A stretch of DNA of 64,000 nt from Oasisia sp. SBJ-2009 (lineage: Eukaryota; Annelida; Polychaeta; Sabellida; Siboglinidae), in contig OZ024857.1 in assembly GCA_964017155.1 (NCBI GenBank), positions 591,201 through 655,200 on the forward strand. Direction: 5' to 3'. Shown here piece after piece: positions 15,101-26,600 of this stretch (position 1 is its first letter; the number at the start of each line of letters is the position of its first letter). Both the position numbers and the translations under genes were made by a program. Under the pieces are notes generated by a model, which saw nothing but the letters and a program-made list of their open reading frames with translations, was not told the origin of the DNA and did not search any database.

Positions 15101-15267
15101 TCGAGGAGAGTCCTGACGTTCCATTGTCCAATTGTCAGTAGTTGTCTTCTTTGTCTTCTTCTTCCTAGCTGATTTTCCACTGTCGACGGAAGATGAGGTC
15201 GAGCAGCGCGGTCCTTGGTAACCCGGGCGACGGCCGATCCGGTATCATGTTTCGTGCAGTTGTACAT
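12136..15267 (-). CDS. LINE ORF: AP endonuclease + reverse transcriptase polyprotein (1,043 aa)
   Basis: The protein makes the element's target-primed reverse transcription machinery: an endonuclease nicks the chromosome and the reverse transcriptase copies the LINE RNA onto the nick. Residues ~44-295 are an exonuclease-endonuclease-phosphatase domain with TIGQWNVRTL (45-54), ALCETRF (83-89), INVYAPT (156-162), IGDFNARIGR (193-202), MIDFIIT (262-268) and a WTDH ending (288-291). Residues ~540-830 are the reverse transcriptase: APGGDGIPAE, the CGNYRGISLL block, VFVDFSKAFD (motif A), GVKQGCVLAP (motif B) and the catalytic LLFADD box (787-792). The C-terminal ~200 residues include a RLRQRLW/LPYGAEAW block and a basic RWTGHLMRM...GRPRLR end typical of RTE-like proteins. 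All expected catalytic motifs are present. The ATG at 15267 is the first in frame after an upstream stop near 15320. Recalled relatives are often mis-annotated as craniofacial development protein 2-like. Confidence 0.93.
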   Translation of the reverse strand: MYNCTKHDTGSAVARVTKDRAARPHLPSTVENQLGRRRQRRQLLTIGQWNVRTLLDREGANRPERRTALVAMELAKYNIDIAALCETRFSESGSLDDLEYSFFWSGKPEGERREAGVGFAIKKDIITKLTEMPRPVSDRIMTMRLPLSKDNFATIINVYAPTMTNPDENKEAFYNQLTSVLRGIPHTDKLLLIGDFNARIGRDNDKWPLVMGKHGIGKCNSNGELLLALCSEFELIVTNTMFKQKDERKTTWMHPRSKHWHMIDFIITRCRDKMDIHSTRAMRGANCWTDHQMLRSKVAFRIRQKHNRQGTNKPTKLNTAKLSTISHRESFEQEMDSALAHWEEKENSTPDEEWAALQQVVYNTAKTYLGKPDRKHQDWFDPNDQELQTLMSRRDQAHQRVLQTRSTTSTTAAYKDACRLLQKHTRALKSDWWERKAVELQRAADSNNMKGFYDGLKEVWGPKKKGPVQLKSTDGMETFSDSKRVVARWSEHFQKLLNVPGDKDHEALDNIPQRITKTSLDEIPTMDEMARAIASLKDGKAPGGDGIPAEVWKHGGDNLFSRLHQLITNAWEMGSVPQAWKDAIIITIYKKGDRTDCGNYRGISLLSIAGKIFARILLNRLSTHLTPEVVPETQCGFRGNRSTVDMIFCLRQLQEKCIEQDRPLYMVFVDFSKAFDTVGRTGLWQLLNKYGCPEKFTTMIEALHTGMMATVNVGGEVSESFRVTNGVKQGCVLAPTLFSIFLSAMLDNAFRDMGDGIYIQSRQSADLFNVAHFRAKTKTTRILMRELLFADDSALVAHSAEEIQKIVDAFSNASKKFGLKINIKKTEVLYQPNSTRTREEDIMVDGNKLNSVMEFTYVGSTISSDGCIDDEIQRRMAKASASFGRLRQRLWNNHHVSMRVKGKIYRAIMLSTLPYGAEAWTVYRRHVKKLHAFMMRHLRSIMRITWMDKVTNKEILERTGLPSMEDLLIRKNLRWTGHLMRMSSDRLPKQVLYSQLSSGHRKRGRPRLRFKDTIKRNLKLRDIKIDSWTSLSQQRDKWRARVK

Positions 15268-15355
15268 TTCATGGAAGCTGCTAGCAAAAACTTTTGAAGT
15301 ACCGCTGGCTTTTGCAAGTTACTAGCGACACTCTCTCGGGGAACAAATAGAGGTC

Positions 15356-15586
15356 TCACACCGGCAAGAACATGTCAAGACAGGCGCAAACTATTTGTCC
15401 CTGCAGTGGCTGGTCGAGAGATGTTGGGAGTTCCATACACCAACCGCCCTTGATGCTGCCACAGTGACATGGTTTTCTGTTTAGGGTTTGCTCCCTTAGT
15501 CTTCGGTTCTGACAAGAACCTATACCACAAGGCAGTGGTTTACAACTCTGCATGGCAGGGGCGTCAAACTCCCTGAGGTATTGCAA
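15356..15586 (-). CDS. Short upstream LINE ORF (76 aa), possible ORF1
   Basis: This is an open frame 5' of the main LINE ORF, in a different frame. The product is small and cysteine-containing (LPCGIGSCQNRR, KPCHCGSIKGGWCMEL, VCACLDMFLPV), and I recognise no domain. Some RTE elements carry a very short first ORF, so this is a candidate for one. A chance frame in the 5' UTR is as likely, since 76 codons is not long. It ends about 90 bases before the start of the endonuclease/reverse transcriptase ORF. Confidence 0.35.
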   Translation of the reverse strand: MQYLREFDAPAMQSCKPLPCGIGSCQNRRLREQTLNRKPCHCGSIKGGWCMELPTSLDQPLQGQIVCACLDMFLPV

Positions 15587-15611
15587 TACCTGAGGTACTG
15601 CAATACCTGCA
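15573..15611. repeat. Tandem palindromes at the LINE 5' end
   Basis: AGGTATTGCAATACCT is a perfect 16-bp palindrome. It is followed after one base by AGGTACTGCAATACCT, a near-identical copy with one mismatch. They form a ~17-bp direct repeat whose units can each fold into a hairpin. They lie at the extreme 5' end of the LINE, next to the target-site duplication. Confidence 0.8.
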
Positions 15612-15616
15612 TACCA

Positions 15617-15625
15617 TGCGCATAT
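15617..15625. repeat. Target-site duplication, right copy (LINE)
   Basis: This is the second copy of TGCGCATAT, immediately next to the 5' end of the LINE on the minus strand. The satellite resumes in register with ATATGTTTTATAACC. Confidence 0.85.
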
Positions 15626-16132
15626 ATATGTTTTATAACCAGCGCGTCTCAGCAGACTTTTAAGGTCGAAAAGACAGCGTGGTCGGCATAAACAAACTGT
15701 TTATCGCTCGTTTCATATGCACACGCAGTAACATGCACCTCTTCGCTTGCGACTGGCACAATTCGCGCTGTCTTTTCGACCTCAAAAGTTTGCCAAGACG
15801 CGCTGTTTATAAAACATATATACGCGCAAGATGATTATAATTGAATGAATTAATTTAATCAAGTATCAAATGATGGCAAAAATACTGATATAATAGCAAC
15901 ATTGAGGTGTTTCCGACTTGTACATAAGTGCCAAATAGTGAAATACTGAAAACAAATTGAGAGTATACGTGCTTTTATGAGAGAGTGCGCGTGAAGGTAC
16001 GCCCCGCAAGTGTTGGCACTTATGTACAATTCGGGCCCACCTCAATTTTGGTATTATAACTGTATTTTTGCCAACATTTGATACTTGATTTTGTTAATTC
16101 AATCAATTATATTCATCTTGCGCATATTTATG

Positions 16133-17643
16133 TTTTATAACCAGCGCGTCTTAGTAGACTTTTGAGGTCGAAAAGACAGCGCGGTCGGCATAAACAAACT
16201 GTTTATCGCTCATTTCATATGCTCAGCGCAGTAACATGCACCGCTGCGCTTGCGACTGGCACAAATCGTGCTGTATTTTCGACCTCAAAAGTTTGCCAAG
16301 ACGCGCTGTTTATAAAACATAAATACGCGCAAGATGATTATAATTGAATTAATTAATTTAATCAAGTATCAAATGTTGGCAAAAATACTGATATAATAGC
16401 AACATTGAGGTGGGTCCGACTTGTACATAAGTGCCAAATAGTGAAATACTGAAAACAAATTGAGAGTATACGTGCTTTTATGAGAGAGTGCGCGTGAAGT
16501 TGCGCGCCCGCAAGTGTAGGCATTGATGTACAAGTCGGGCCCACCTCAATTTTGGTATTATATCTGTATCTTTGCCAACATTTTATACTTGATTTTGTTA
16601 ATTCAATCAATTATAATCATCTTGCGCATATTAATGTTTTATATACAGCGCGTCTTAGCAGACTTTTGAGGTCGAAAAGACAGCGTTGTCAGCATAAACA
16701 AACTGTTTATCGCTCATTTCATATGCACAGCGCAGTAACATGCACCTCTTCGCTTGCGACTGGCACAATTCGCGCTGTCTTTTCGACCTCAAAAGTTTGC
16801 CAAGACGCGCTGTTTATAAAACATAAATACGCGCAAGATGATTATAATTGAATGAATTAATTTAATCAAGTATCAAATGTTGGCAAAAATACTGATATAA
16901 TAGCAACATTGAGGTGGGTCCGACTTGTACATAAGTGCCAAATAGTGAAATACTGAAAACAAATTGAGAGTATACGTGCTTTTATGAGAGAGTGCGCGTG
17001 AAGTTGCGCGCCCGCAAGTGTAGGCATTAATGTACAAGTCGGGCCCACCTCAATTTTGGTATTATAACTGTATCTTTGCTAACATTTGATACTTGATTTT
17101 GTTAATTCAATCAATTATAATCATCTTGCGCATATTAATGTTTTATATACAGCGCGTCTTAGCAGACTTTTAAGGTCGAAAAGACAGCGTGGTCGGCATA
17201 AACAAATTGTGTATCGCTCAATTCATATGCACAGCGCAGTAACATGCACCGCTGCGCTTGCGACTGGCACAAATCGCGCTGTCTTTTCGACTTCAAAAGT
17301 TTGCCAAGACGCGCTGTTTATAAAACATATAAACGCGCAAGATGATTATAATTGAATGAATTAATTTAATCAAGTATCAAATGTTGGCAAAAATACTGAT
17401 ATAATAGCAACATTGAGGTGGGTCCGACTTGTACATAAGTGCCAAATAGTGAAATACTGAAAACAAATTGAGAGTATACGTGCTTTTATGAGAGAGTGCG
17501 CGTGAAGGTACGCCCCGCAAGTGTTGGCACTTATGTACAATTCGGGCCCACCTCAATTTTGGTATTATAACTGTATTTTTGCCAACATTTGATACTTGAT
17601 TTTGTTAATTCAATCAATTATATTCATCTTGCGCATATTTATG
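16133..17643. repeat. Representative higher-order repeat unit A-B-C (1,511 bp)
   Basis: One complete copy of the three-monomer higher-order unit, given as a reference. Boundaries are arbitrary in phase; I start at the GTTTTATAACCAGCGCG region of type A. Copies from 18680 onward mostly have the 1,516-bp form because type C contains GATTTTATTTATGAGAG instead of GCTTTTATGAGAG, plus CGCGTCCGC instead of CGCCCCGC. Confidence 0.75.
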
Positions 17644-20600
17644 TTTTATAACCAGCGCGTCTTAGTAGACTTTTGAGGTCGAAAAGACAGCGCGGTCGGC
17701 ATAAACAAACTGTTTATCGCTCATTTCATATGCTCAGCGCAGTAACATGCACCGCTGCGCTTGCGACTGGCACAAATCGTGCTGTATTTTCGACCTCAAA
17801 AGTTTGCCAAGACGCGCTGTTTATAAAACATAAATACGCGCAAGATGATTATAATTGAATTAATTAATTTAATCAAGTATCAAATGTTGGCAAAAATACT
17901 GATATAATAGCAACATTGAGGTGGGACCGACTTGTACATAAGTGCCAAATAGTGAAATACTGAAAACAAATTGAGAGTATACGTGCTTTTATGAGAGAGT
18001 GCGCGTGAAGTTGCGCGCCCGCAAGTGTAGGCATTGATGTACAAGTCGGGCCCACCTCAATTTTGGTATTATATCTGTATCTTTGCCAACATTTTATACT
18101 TGATTTTGTTAATTCAATCAATTATAATCATCTTGCGCATATTAATGTTTTATATACAGCGCGTCTTAGCAGACTTTTGAGGTCGAAAAGACAGCGTTGT
18201 CAGCATAAACAAACTGTTTATCGCTCATTTCATATGCACAGCGCAGTAACATGCACCTCTTCGCTTGCGACTGGCACAATTCGCGCTGTCTTTTCGACCT
18301 CAAAAGTTTGCCAAGACGCGCTGTTTATAAAACATAAATACGCGCAAGATGATTATAATTGAATGAATTAATTTAATCAAGTATCAAATGTTGGCAAAAA
18401 TACTGATATAATAGCAACATTGAGGTGGGTCCGACTTGTACATAAGTGCCAAATAGTGAAATACTGAAAACAAATTGAGAGTATACGTGCTTTTATGAGA
18501 GAGTGCGCGTGAAGGTACGCCCCGCAAGTGTTGGCACTTATGTACAATTCGGGCCCACCTCAATTTTGGTATTATAACTGTATTTTTGCCAACATTTGAT
18601 ACTTGATTTTGTTAATTCAATCAATTATATTCATCTTGCGCATATTTATGTTTTATAACCAGCGCGTCTTAGTAGACTTTTGAGGTCGAAAAGACAGCGC
18701 GGTCGGCATAAACAAACTGTTTATCGCTCATTTCATATGCTCAGCGCAGTAACATGCACCGCTGCGCTTGCGACTGGCACAAATCGTGCTGTATTTTCGA
18801 CCTCAAAAGTTTGCCAAGACGCGCTGTTTATAAAACATAAATACGCGCAAGATGATTATAATTGAATTAATTAATTTAATCAAGTATCAAATGTTGGCAA
18901 AAATACTGATATAATAGCAACATTGAGGTGGGTCCGACTTGTACATAAGTGCCAAATAGTGAAATACTGAAAACAAATTGAGAGTATACGTGCTTTTATG
19001 AGAGAGTGCGCGTGAAGTTGCGCGCCCGCAAGTGTAGGCATTGATGTACAAGTCGGGCCCACCTCAATTTTGGTATTATATCTGTATCTTTGCCAACATT
19101 TTATACTTGATTTTGTTAATTCAATCAATTATAATCATCTTGCGCATATTAATGTTTTATATACAGCGCGTCTTAGCAGACTTTTGAGGTCGAAAAGACA
19201 GCGTTGTCAGCATAAACAAACTGTTTATCGCTCATTTCATATGCACAGCGCAGTAACATGCACCTCTTCGCTTGCGACTGGCACAATTCGCGCTGTCTTT
19301 TCGACCTCAAAAGTTTGCCAAGACGCGCTGTTTATAAAACATAAATACGCGCAAGATGATTATAATTGAATGAATTAATTTAATCAAGTATCAAATGTTG
19401 GCAAAAATACTGATATAATAGCAACATTGAGGTGGGTCCGACTTGTACATAAGTGCCAAATAGTGAAATACTGAAAACAAATTGAGAGTATACGTGCTTT
19501 TATGAGAGAGTGCGCGTGAAGTTGCGCGCCCGCAAGTGTAGGCATTAATGTACAAGTCGGGCCCACCTCAATTTTGGTATTATAACTGTATCTTTGCTAA
19601 CATTTGATACTTGATTTTGTTAATTCAATCAATTATAATCATCTTGCGCATATTAATGTTTTATATACAGCGCGTCTTAGCAGACTTTTAAGGTCGAAAA
19701 GACAGCGTGGTCGGCATAAACAAATTGTGTATCGCTCAATTCATATGCACAGCGCAGTAACATGCACCGCTGCGCTTGCGACTGGCACAAATCGCGCTGT
19801 CTTTTCGACTTCAAAAGTTTGCCAAGACGCGCTGTTTATAAAACATATAAACGCGCAAGATGATTATAATTGAATGAATTAATTTAATCAAGTATCAAAT
19901 GTTGGCAAAAATACTGATATAATAGCAACATTGAGGTGGGTCCGACTTGTACATAAGTGCCAAATAGTGAAATACTGAAAACAAATTGAGAGTATACGTG
20001 ATTTTATTTATGAGAGAATGCGCGTGAAGGTACGCGTCCGCAAGTGTTGGCACTTATGTACAAGTCGGGCCCACCTCAATTTTGGTATTATAACTGTATT
20101 TTTGCCAACATTTCATACTTGATTTTGTTAATTCAATCAATTATATTCATCTTGCGCATATTTATGTTTTATAACCAGCGCGTCTTAGCAGACTTTTGAG
20201 GTCGAAAAGACAGCGCGGTCGGCATAAACAAACTGTTTATCGCTCATTTCATATGCTCAGCGCAGTAACATGCACCGCTGCGCTTGCGACTGGCACAAAT
20301 CGTGCTGTATTTTCGACCTCAAAAGTTTGCCAAGACGCGCTGTTTATAAAACATAAATACGCGCAAGATGATTATAATTGAATTAATTAATTTAATCAAG
20401 TTTCAAATGTTGGCAAAAATACTGATATAATAGCAACATTGAGGTGGGTCCGACTTGTACATAAGTGCCAAATAGTGAAATACTGAAAACAAATTGAGAG
20501 TATACGTGCTTTTATGAGAGAGTGCGCGTGAAGTTGCGCGCCCGCAAGTGTAGGCATTGATGTACAAGTCGGGCCCACCTCAATTTTGGTATTATATCTG

Positions 20601-23600
20601 TATCTTTGCCAACATTTTATACTTGATTTTGTTAATTCAATCAATTATAATCATCTTGCGCATATTAATGTTTTATATACAGCGCGTCTTAGCAGACTTT
20701 TGAGGTCGAAAAGACAGCGTTGTCAGCATAAACAAACTGTTTATCGCTCATTTCATATGCACAGCGCAGTAACATGCACCTCTTCGCTTGCGACTGGCAC
20801 AATTCGCGCTGTCTTTTCGACCTCAAAAGTTTGCCAAGACGCGCTGTTTATAAAACATAAATACGCGCAAGATGATTATAATTGAATGAATTAATTTAAT
20901 CAAGTATCAAATGTTGGCAAAAATACTGATATAATAGCAACATTGAGGTGGGTCCGACTTGTACATAAGTGCCAAATAGTGAAATACTGAAAACAAATTG
21001 AGAGTATACGTGCTTTTATGAGAGAGTGCGCGTGAAGTTGCGCGCCCGCAAGTGTAGGCATTAATGTACAAGTCGGGCCCACCTCAATTTTGGTATTATA
21101 ACTGCATCTTTGCTAACATTTGATACTTGATTTTGTTAATTCAATCAATTATAATCATCTTGCGCATATTAATGTTTTATATACAGCGCGTCTTAGCAGA
21201 CTTTTAAGGTCGAAAAGACAGCGTGGTCGGCATAAACAAATTGTGTATCGCTCAATTCATATGCACAGCCCAGTAACATGCACCGCTGCGCTTGCGACTG
21301 GCACAAATCGCGCTGTCTTTTCGACCTCAAAAGTTTGCCAAGACGCGCTGTTTATAAAACATATAAACGCGCAAGATGATTATAATTGAATGAATTAATT
21401 TAATCAAGTATCAAATGTTGGCAAAAATACTGATATAATAGCAACATTGAGGTGGGTCCGACTTGTACATAAGTGCCAAATAGTGAAATACTGAAAACAA
21501 ATTGAGAGTATACGTGATTTTATTTATGAGAGAATGCGCGTGAAGGTACGCGTCCGCAAGTGTTGGCACTTATGTACAAGTCGGGCCCACCTCAATTTTG
21601 GTATTATAACTGTATTTTTGCCAACATTTCATACTTGATTTTGTTAATTCAATCAATTATATTCATCTTGCGCATATTTATGTTTTATAACCAGCGCGTC
21701 TTAGCAGACTTTTGAGGTCGAAAAGACAGCGCGGTCGGCATAAACAAACTGTTTATCGCTCATTTCATATGCTCAGCGCAGTAACATGCACCGCTGCGCT
21801 TGCGACTGGCACAAATCGTGCTGTATTTTCGACCTCAAAAGTTTGCCAAGACGCGCTGTTTATAAAACATAAATACGCGCAAGATGATTATAATTGAATT
21901 AATTAATTTAATCAAGTATCAAATGTTGGCAAAAATACTGATATAATAGCAACATTGAGGTGGGTCCGACTTGTACATAAGTGCCAAATAGTGAAATACT
22001 GAAAACAAATTGAGAGTATACGTGCTTTTATGAGAGAGTGCGCGTGAAGTTGCGCGCCCGCAAGTGTAGGCATTGATGTACAAGTCGGGCCCACCTCAAT
22101 TTTGGTATTATATCTGTATCTTTGCCAACATTTTATACTTGATTTTGTTAATTCAATCAATTATAATCATCTTGCGCATATATATGTTTTATAACCAGCG
22201 CGTCTCAGCAGACTTTTAAGGTCGAAAAGACAGCGTGGTCGGCATAAACAAACTGTTTATCGCTCGTTTCATATGCACACGCAGTAACATGCACCTCTTC
22301 GCTTGCGACTGGCACAATTCGCGCTGTCTTTTCGACCTCAAAAGTTTGCCAAGACGCGCTGTTTATAAAACATATATACGCGCAAGATGATTATAATTGA
22401 ATGAATTAATTTAATCAAGTATCAAATGATGGCAAAAATACTGATATAATAGCAACATTGAGGTGTTTCCGACTTGTACATAAGTGCCAAATAGTGAAAT
22501 ACTGAAAACAAATTGAGAGTATACGTGCTTTTATGAGAGAGTGCGCGTGAAGGTACGCCCCGCAAGTGTTGGCACTTATGTACAATTCGGGCCCACCTCA
22601 ATTTTGGTATTATAACTGTATTTTTGCCAACATTTGATACTTGATTTTGTTAATTCAATCAATTATATTCATCTTGCGCATATTTATGTTTTATAACCAG
22701 CGCGTCTTAGTAGACTTTTGAGGTCGAAAAGACAGCGCGGTCGGCATAAACAAACTGTTTATCGCTCATTTCATATGCTCAGCGCAGTAACATGCACCGC
22801 TGCGCTTGCGACTGGCACAAATCGTGCTGTATTTTCGACCTCAAAAGTTTGCCAAGACGCGCTGTTTATAAAACATAAATACGCGCAAGATGATTATAAT
22901 TGAATTAATTAATTTAATCAAGTATCAAATGTTGGCAAAAATACTGATATAATAGCAACATTGAGGTGGGTCCGACTTGTACATAAGTGCCAAATAGTGA
23001 AATACTGAAAACAAATTGAGAGTATACGTGCTTTTATGAGAGAGTGCGCGTGAAGTTGCGCGCCCGCAAGTGTAGGCATTGATGTACAAGTCGGGCCCAC
23101 CTCAATTTTGGTATTATATCTGTATCTTTGCCAACATTTTATACTTGATTTTGTTAATTCAATCAATTATAATCATCTTGCGCATATTAATGTTTTATAT
23201 ACAGCGCGTCTTAGCAGACTTTTGAGGTCGAAAAGACAGCGTTGTCAGCATAAACAAACTGTTTATCGCTCATTTCATATGCACAGCGCAGTAACATGCA
23301 CCTCTTCGCTTGCGACTGGCACAATTCGCGCTGTCTTTTCGACCTCAAAAGTTTGCCAAGACGCGCTGTTTATAAAACATAAATACGCGCAAGATGATTA
23401 TAATTGAATGAATTAATTTAATCAAGTATCAAATGTTGGCAAAAATACTGATATAATAGCAACATTGAGGTGGGTCCGACTTGTACATAAGTGCCAAATA
23501 GTGAAATACTGAAAACAAATTGAGAGTATACGTGCTTTTATGAGAGAGTGCGCGTGAAGTTGCGCGCCCGCAAGTGTAGGCATTAATGTACAAGTCGGGC

Positions 23601-26600
23601 CCACCTCAATTTTGGTATTATAACTGTATCTTTGCTAACATTTGATACTTGATTTTGTTAATTCAATCAATTATAATCATCTTGCGCATATTAATGTTTT
23701 ATATACAGCGCGTCTTAGCAGACTTTTAAGGTCGAAAAGACAGCGTGGTCGGCATAAACAAATTGTGTATCGCTCAATTCATATGCACAGCGCAGTAACA
23801 TGCACCGCTGCGCTTGCGACTGGCACAAATCGCGCTGTCTTTTCGACTTCAAAAGTTTGCCAAGACGCGCTGTTTATAAAACATATAAACGCGCAAGATG
23901 ATTATAATTGAATGAATTAATTTAATCAAGTATCAAATGTTGGCAAAAATACTGATATAATAGCAACATTGAGGTGGGTCCGACTTGTACATAAGTGCCA
24001 AATAGTGAAATACTGAAAACAAATTGAGAGTATACGTGCTTTTATGAGAGAGTGCGCGTGAAGGTACGCCCCGCAAGTGTTGGCACTTATGTACAATTCG
24101 GGCCCACCTCAATTTTGGTATTATAACTGTATTTTTGCCAACATTTGATACTTGATTTTGTTAATTCAATCAATTATATTCATCTTGCGCATATTTATGT
24201 TTTATAACCAGCGCGTCTTAGTAGACTTTTGAGGTCGAAAAGACAGCGCGGTCGGCATAAACAAACTGTTTATCGCTCATTTCATATGCTCAGCGCAGTA
24301 ACATGCACCGCTGCGCTTGCGACTGGCACAAATCGTGCTGTATTTTCGACCTCAAAAGTTTGCCAAGACGCGCTGTTTATAAAACATAAATACGCGCAAG
24401 ATGATTATAATTGAATTAATTAATTTAATCAAGTATCAAATGTTGGCAAAAATACTGATATAATAGCAACATTGAGGTGGGTCCGACTTGTACATAAGTG
24501 CCAAATAGTGAAATACTGAAAACAAATTGAGAGTATACGTGCTTTTATGAGAGAGTGCGCGTGAAGTTGCGCGCCCGCAAGTGTAGGCATTGATGTACAA
24601 GTCGGGCCCACCTCAATTTTGGTATTATATCTGTATCTTTGCCAACATTTTATACTTGATTTTGTTAATTCAATCAATTATAATCATCTTGCGCATATTA
24701 ATGTTTTATATACAGCGCGTCTTAGCAGACTTTTGAGGTCGAAAAGACAGCGTTGTCAGCATAAACAAACTGTTTATCGCTCATTTCATATGCACAGCGC
24801 AGTAACATGCACCTCTTCGCTTGCGACTGGCACAATTCGCGCTGTCTTTTCGACCTCAAAAGTTTGCCAAGACGCGCTGTTTATAAAACATAAATACGCG
24901 CAAGATGATTATAATTGAATGAATTAATTTAATCAAGTATCAAATGTTGGCAAAAATACTGATATAATAGCAACATTGAGGTGGGTCCGACTTGTACATA
25001 AGTGCCAAATAGTGAAATACTGAAAACAAATTGAGAGTATACGTGCTTTTATGAGAGAGTGCGCGTGAAGTTGCGCGCCCGCAAGTGTAGGCATTAATGT
25101 ACAAGTCGGGCCCACCTCAATTTTGGTATTATAACTGTATCTTTGCTAACATTTGATACTTGATTTTGTTAATTCAATCAATTATAATCATCTTGCGCAT
25201 ATTAATGTTTTATATACAGCGCGTCTTAGCAGACTTTTAAGGTCGAAAAGACAGCGTGGTCGGCATAAACAAATTGTGTATCGCTCAATTCATATGCACA
25301 GCGCAGTAACATGCACCGCTGCGCTTGCGACTGGCACAAATCGCGCTGTCTTTTCGACTTCAAAAGTTTGCCAAGACGCGCTGTTTATAAAACATATAAA
25401 CGCGCAAGATGATTATAATTGAATGAATTAATTTAATCAAGTATCAAATGTTGGCAAAAATACTGATATAATAGCAACATTGAGGTGGGTCCGACTTGTA
25501 CATAAGTGCCAAATAGTGAAATACTGAAAACAAATTGAGAGTATACGTGATTTTATTTATGAGAGAATGCGCGTGAAGGTACGCGTCCGCAAGTGTTGGC
25601 ACTTATGTACAAGTCGGGCCCACCTCAATTTTGGTATTATAACTGTATTTTTGCCAACATTTCATACTTGATTTTGTTAATTCAATCAATTATATTCATC
25701 TTGCGCATATTTATGTTTTATAACCAGCGCGTCTTAGCAGACTTTTGAGGTCGAAAAGACAGCGCGGTCGGCATAAACAAACTGTTTATCGCTCATTTCA
25801 TATGCTCAGCGCAGTAACATGCACCGCTGCGCTTGCGACTGGCACAAATCGTGCTGTATTTTCGACCTCAAAAGTTTGCCAAGACGCGCTGTTTATAAAA
25901 CATAAATACGCGCAAGATGATTATAATTGAATTAATTAATTTAATCAAGTTTCAAATGTTGGCAAAAATACTGATATAATAGCAACATTGAGGTGGGTCC
26001 GACTTGTACATAAGTGCCAAATAGTGAAATACTGAAAACAAATTGAGAGTATACGTGCTTTTATGAGAGAGTGCGCGTGAAGTTGCGCGCCCGCAAGTGT
26101 AGGCATTGATGTACAAGTCGGGCCCACCTCAATTTTGGTATTATATCTGTATCTTTGCCAACATTTTATACTTGATTTTGTTAATTCAATCAATTATAAT
26201 CATCTTGCGCATATTAATGTTTTATATACAGCGCGTCTTAGCAGACTTTTGAGGTCGAAAAGACAGCGTTGTCAGCATAAACAAACTGTTTATCGCTCAT
26301 TTCATATGCACAGCGCAGTAACATGCACCTCTTCGCTTGCGACTGGCACAATTCGCGCTGTCTTTTCGACCTCAAAAGTTTGCCAAGACGCGCTGTTTAT
26401 AAAACATAAATACGCGCAAGATGATTATAATTGAATGAATTAATTTAATCAAGTATCAAATGTTGGCAAAAATACTGATATAATAGCAACATTGAGGTGG
26501 GTCCGACTTGTACATAAGTGCCAAATAGTGAAATACTGAAAACAAATTGAGAGTATACGTGCTTTTATGAGAGAGTGCGCGTGAAGTTGCGCGCCCGCAA

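Larger units (their letters stand above)
12090..15616 (-). mobile_element. Full-length RTE-clade non-LTR retrotransposon (LINE), 3,527 bp
   Basis: The element is inserted in the satellite on the minus strand and bounded by a 9-bp target-site duplication. In its own 5'-to-3' order it has: a 5' region with two tandem near-palindromes; a short open frame of 76 codons; one long uninterrupted ORF for an endonuclease and reverse transcriptase; a 46-base 3' untranslated end; and a tail of ATG/GAT triplets. The very short 3' UTR, the simple triplet tail, the AP-type endonuclease and the single main ORF fit the RTE clade. The absence of stops or frameshifts in 1,043 codons and the perfect target duplication suggest a recent insertion that may still be competent. 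Clade assignment rests on architecture and recalled motif patterns, not on a phylogeny. Confidence 0.93.

Noticed and set aside
12098..15172. Plus-strand and alternative-frame ORFs inside the LINE
   Set aside because: They are shadows of the endonuclease/RT frame; none has a domain.
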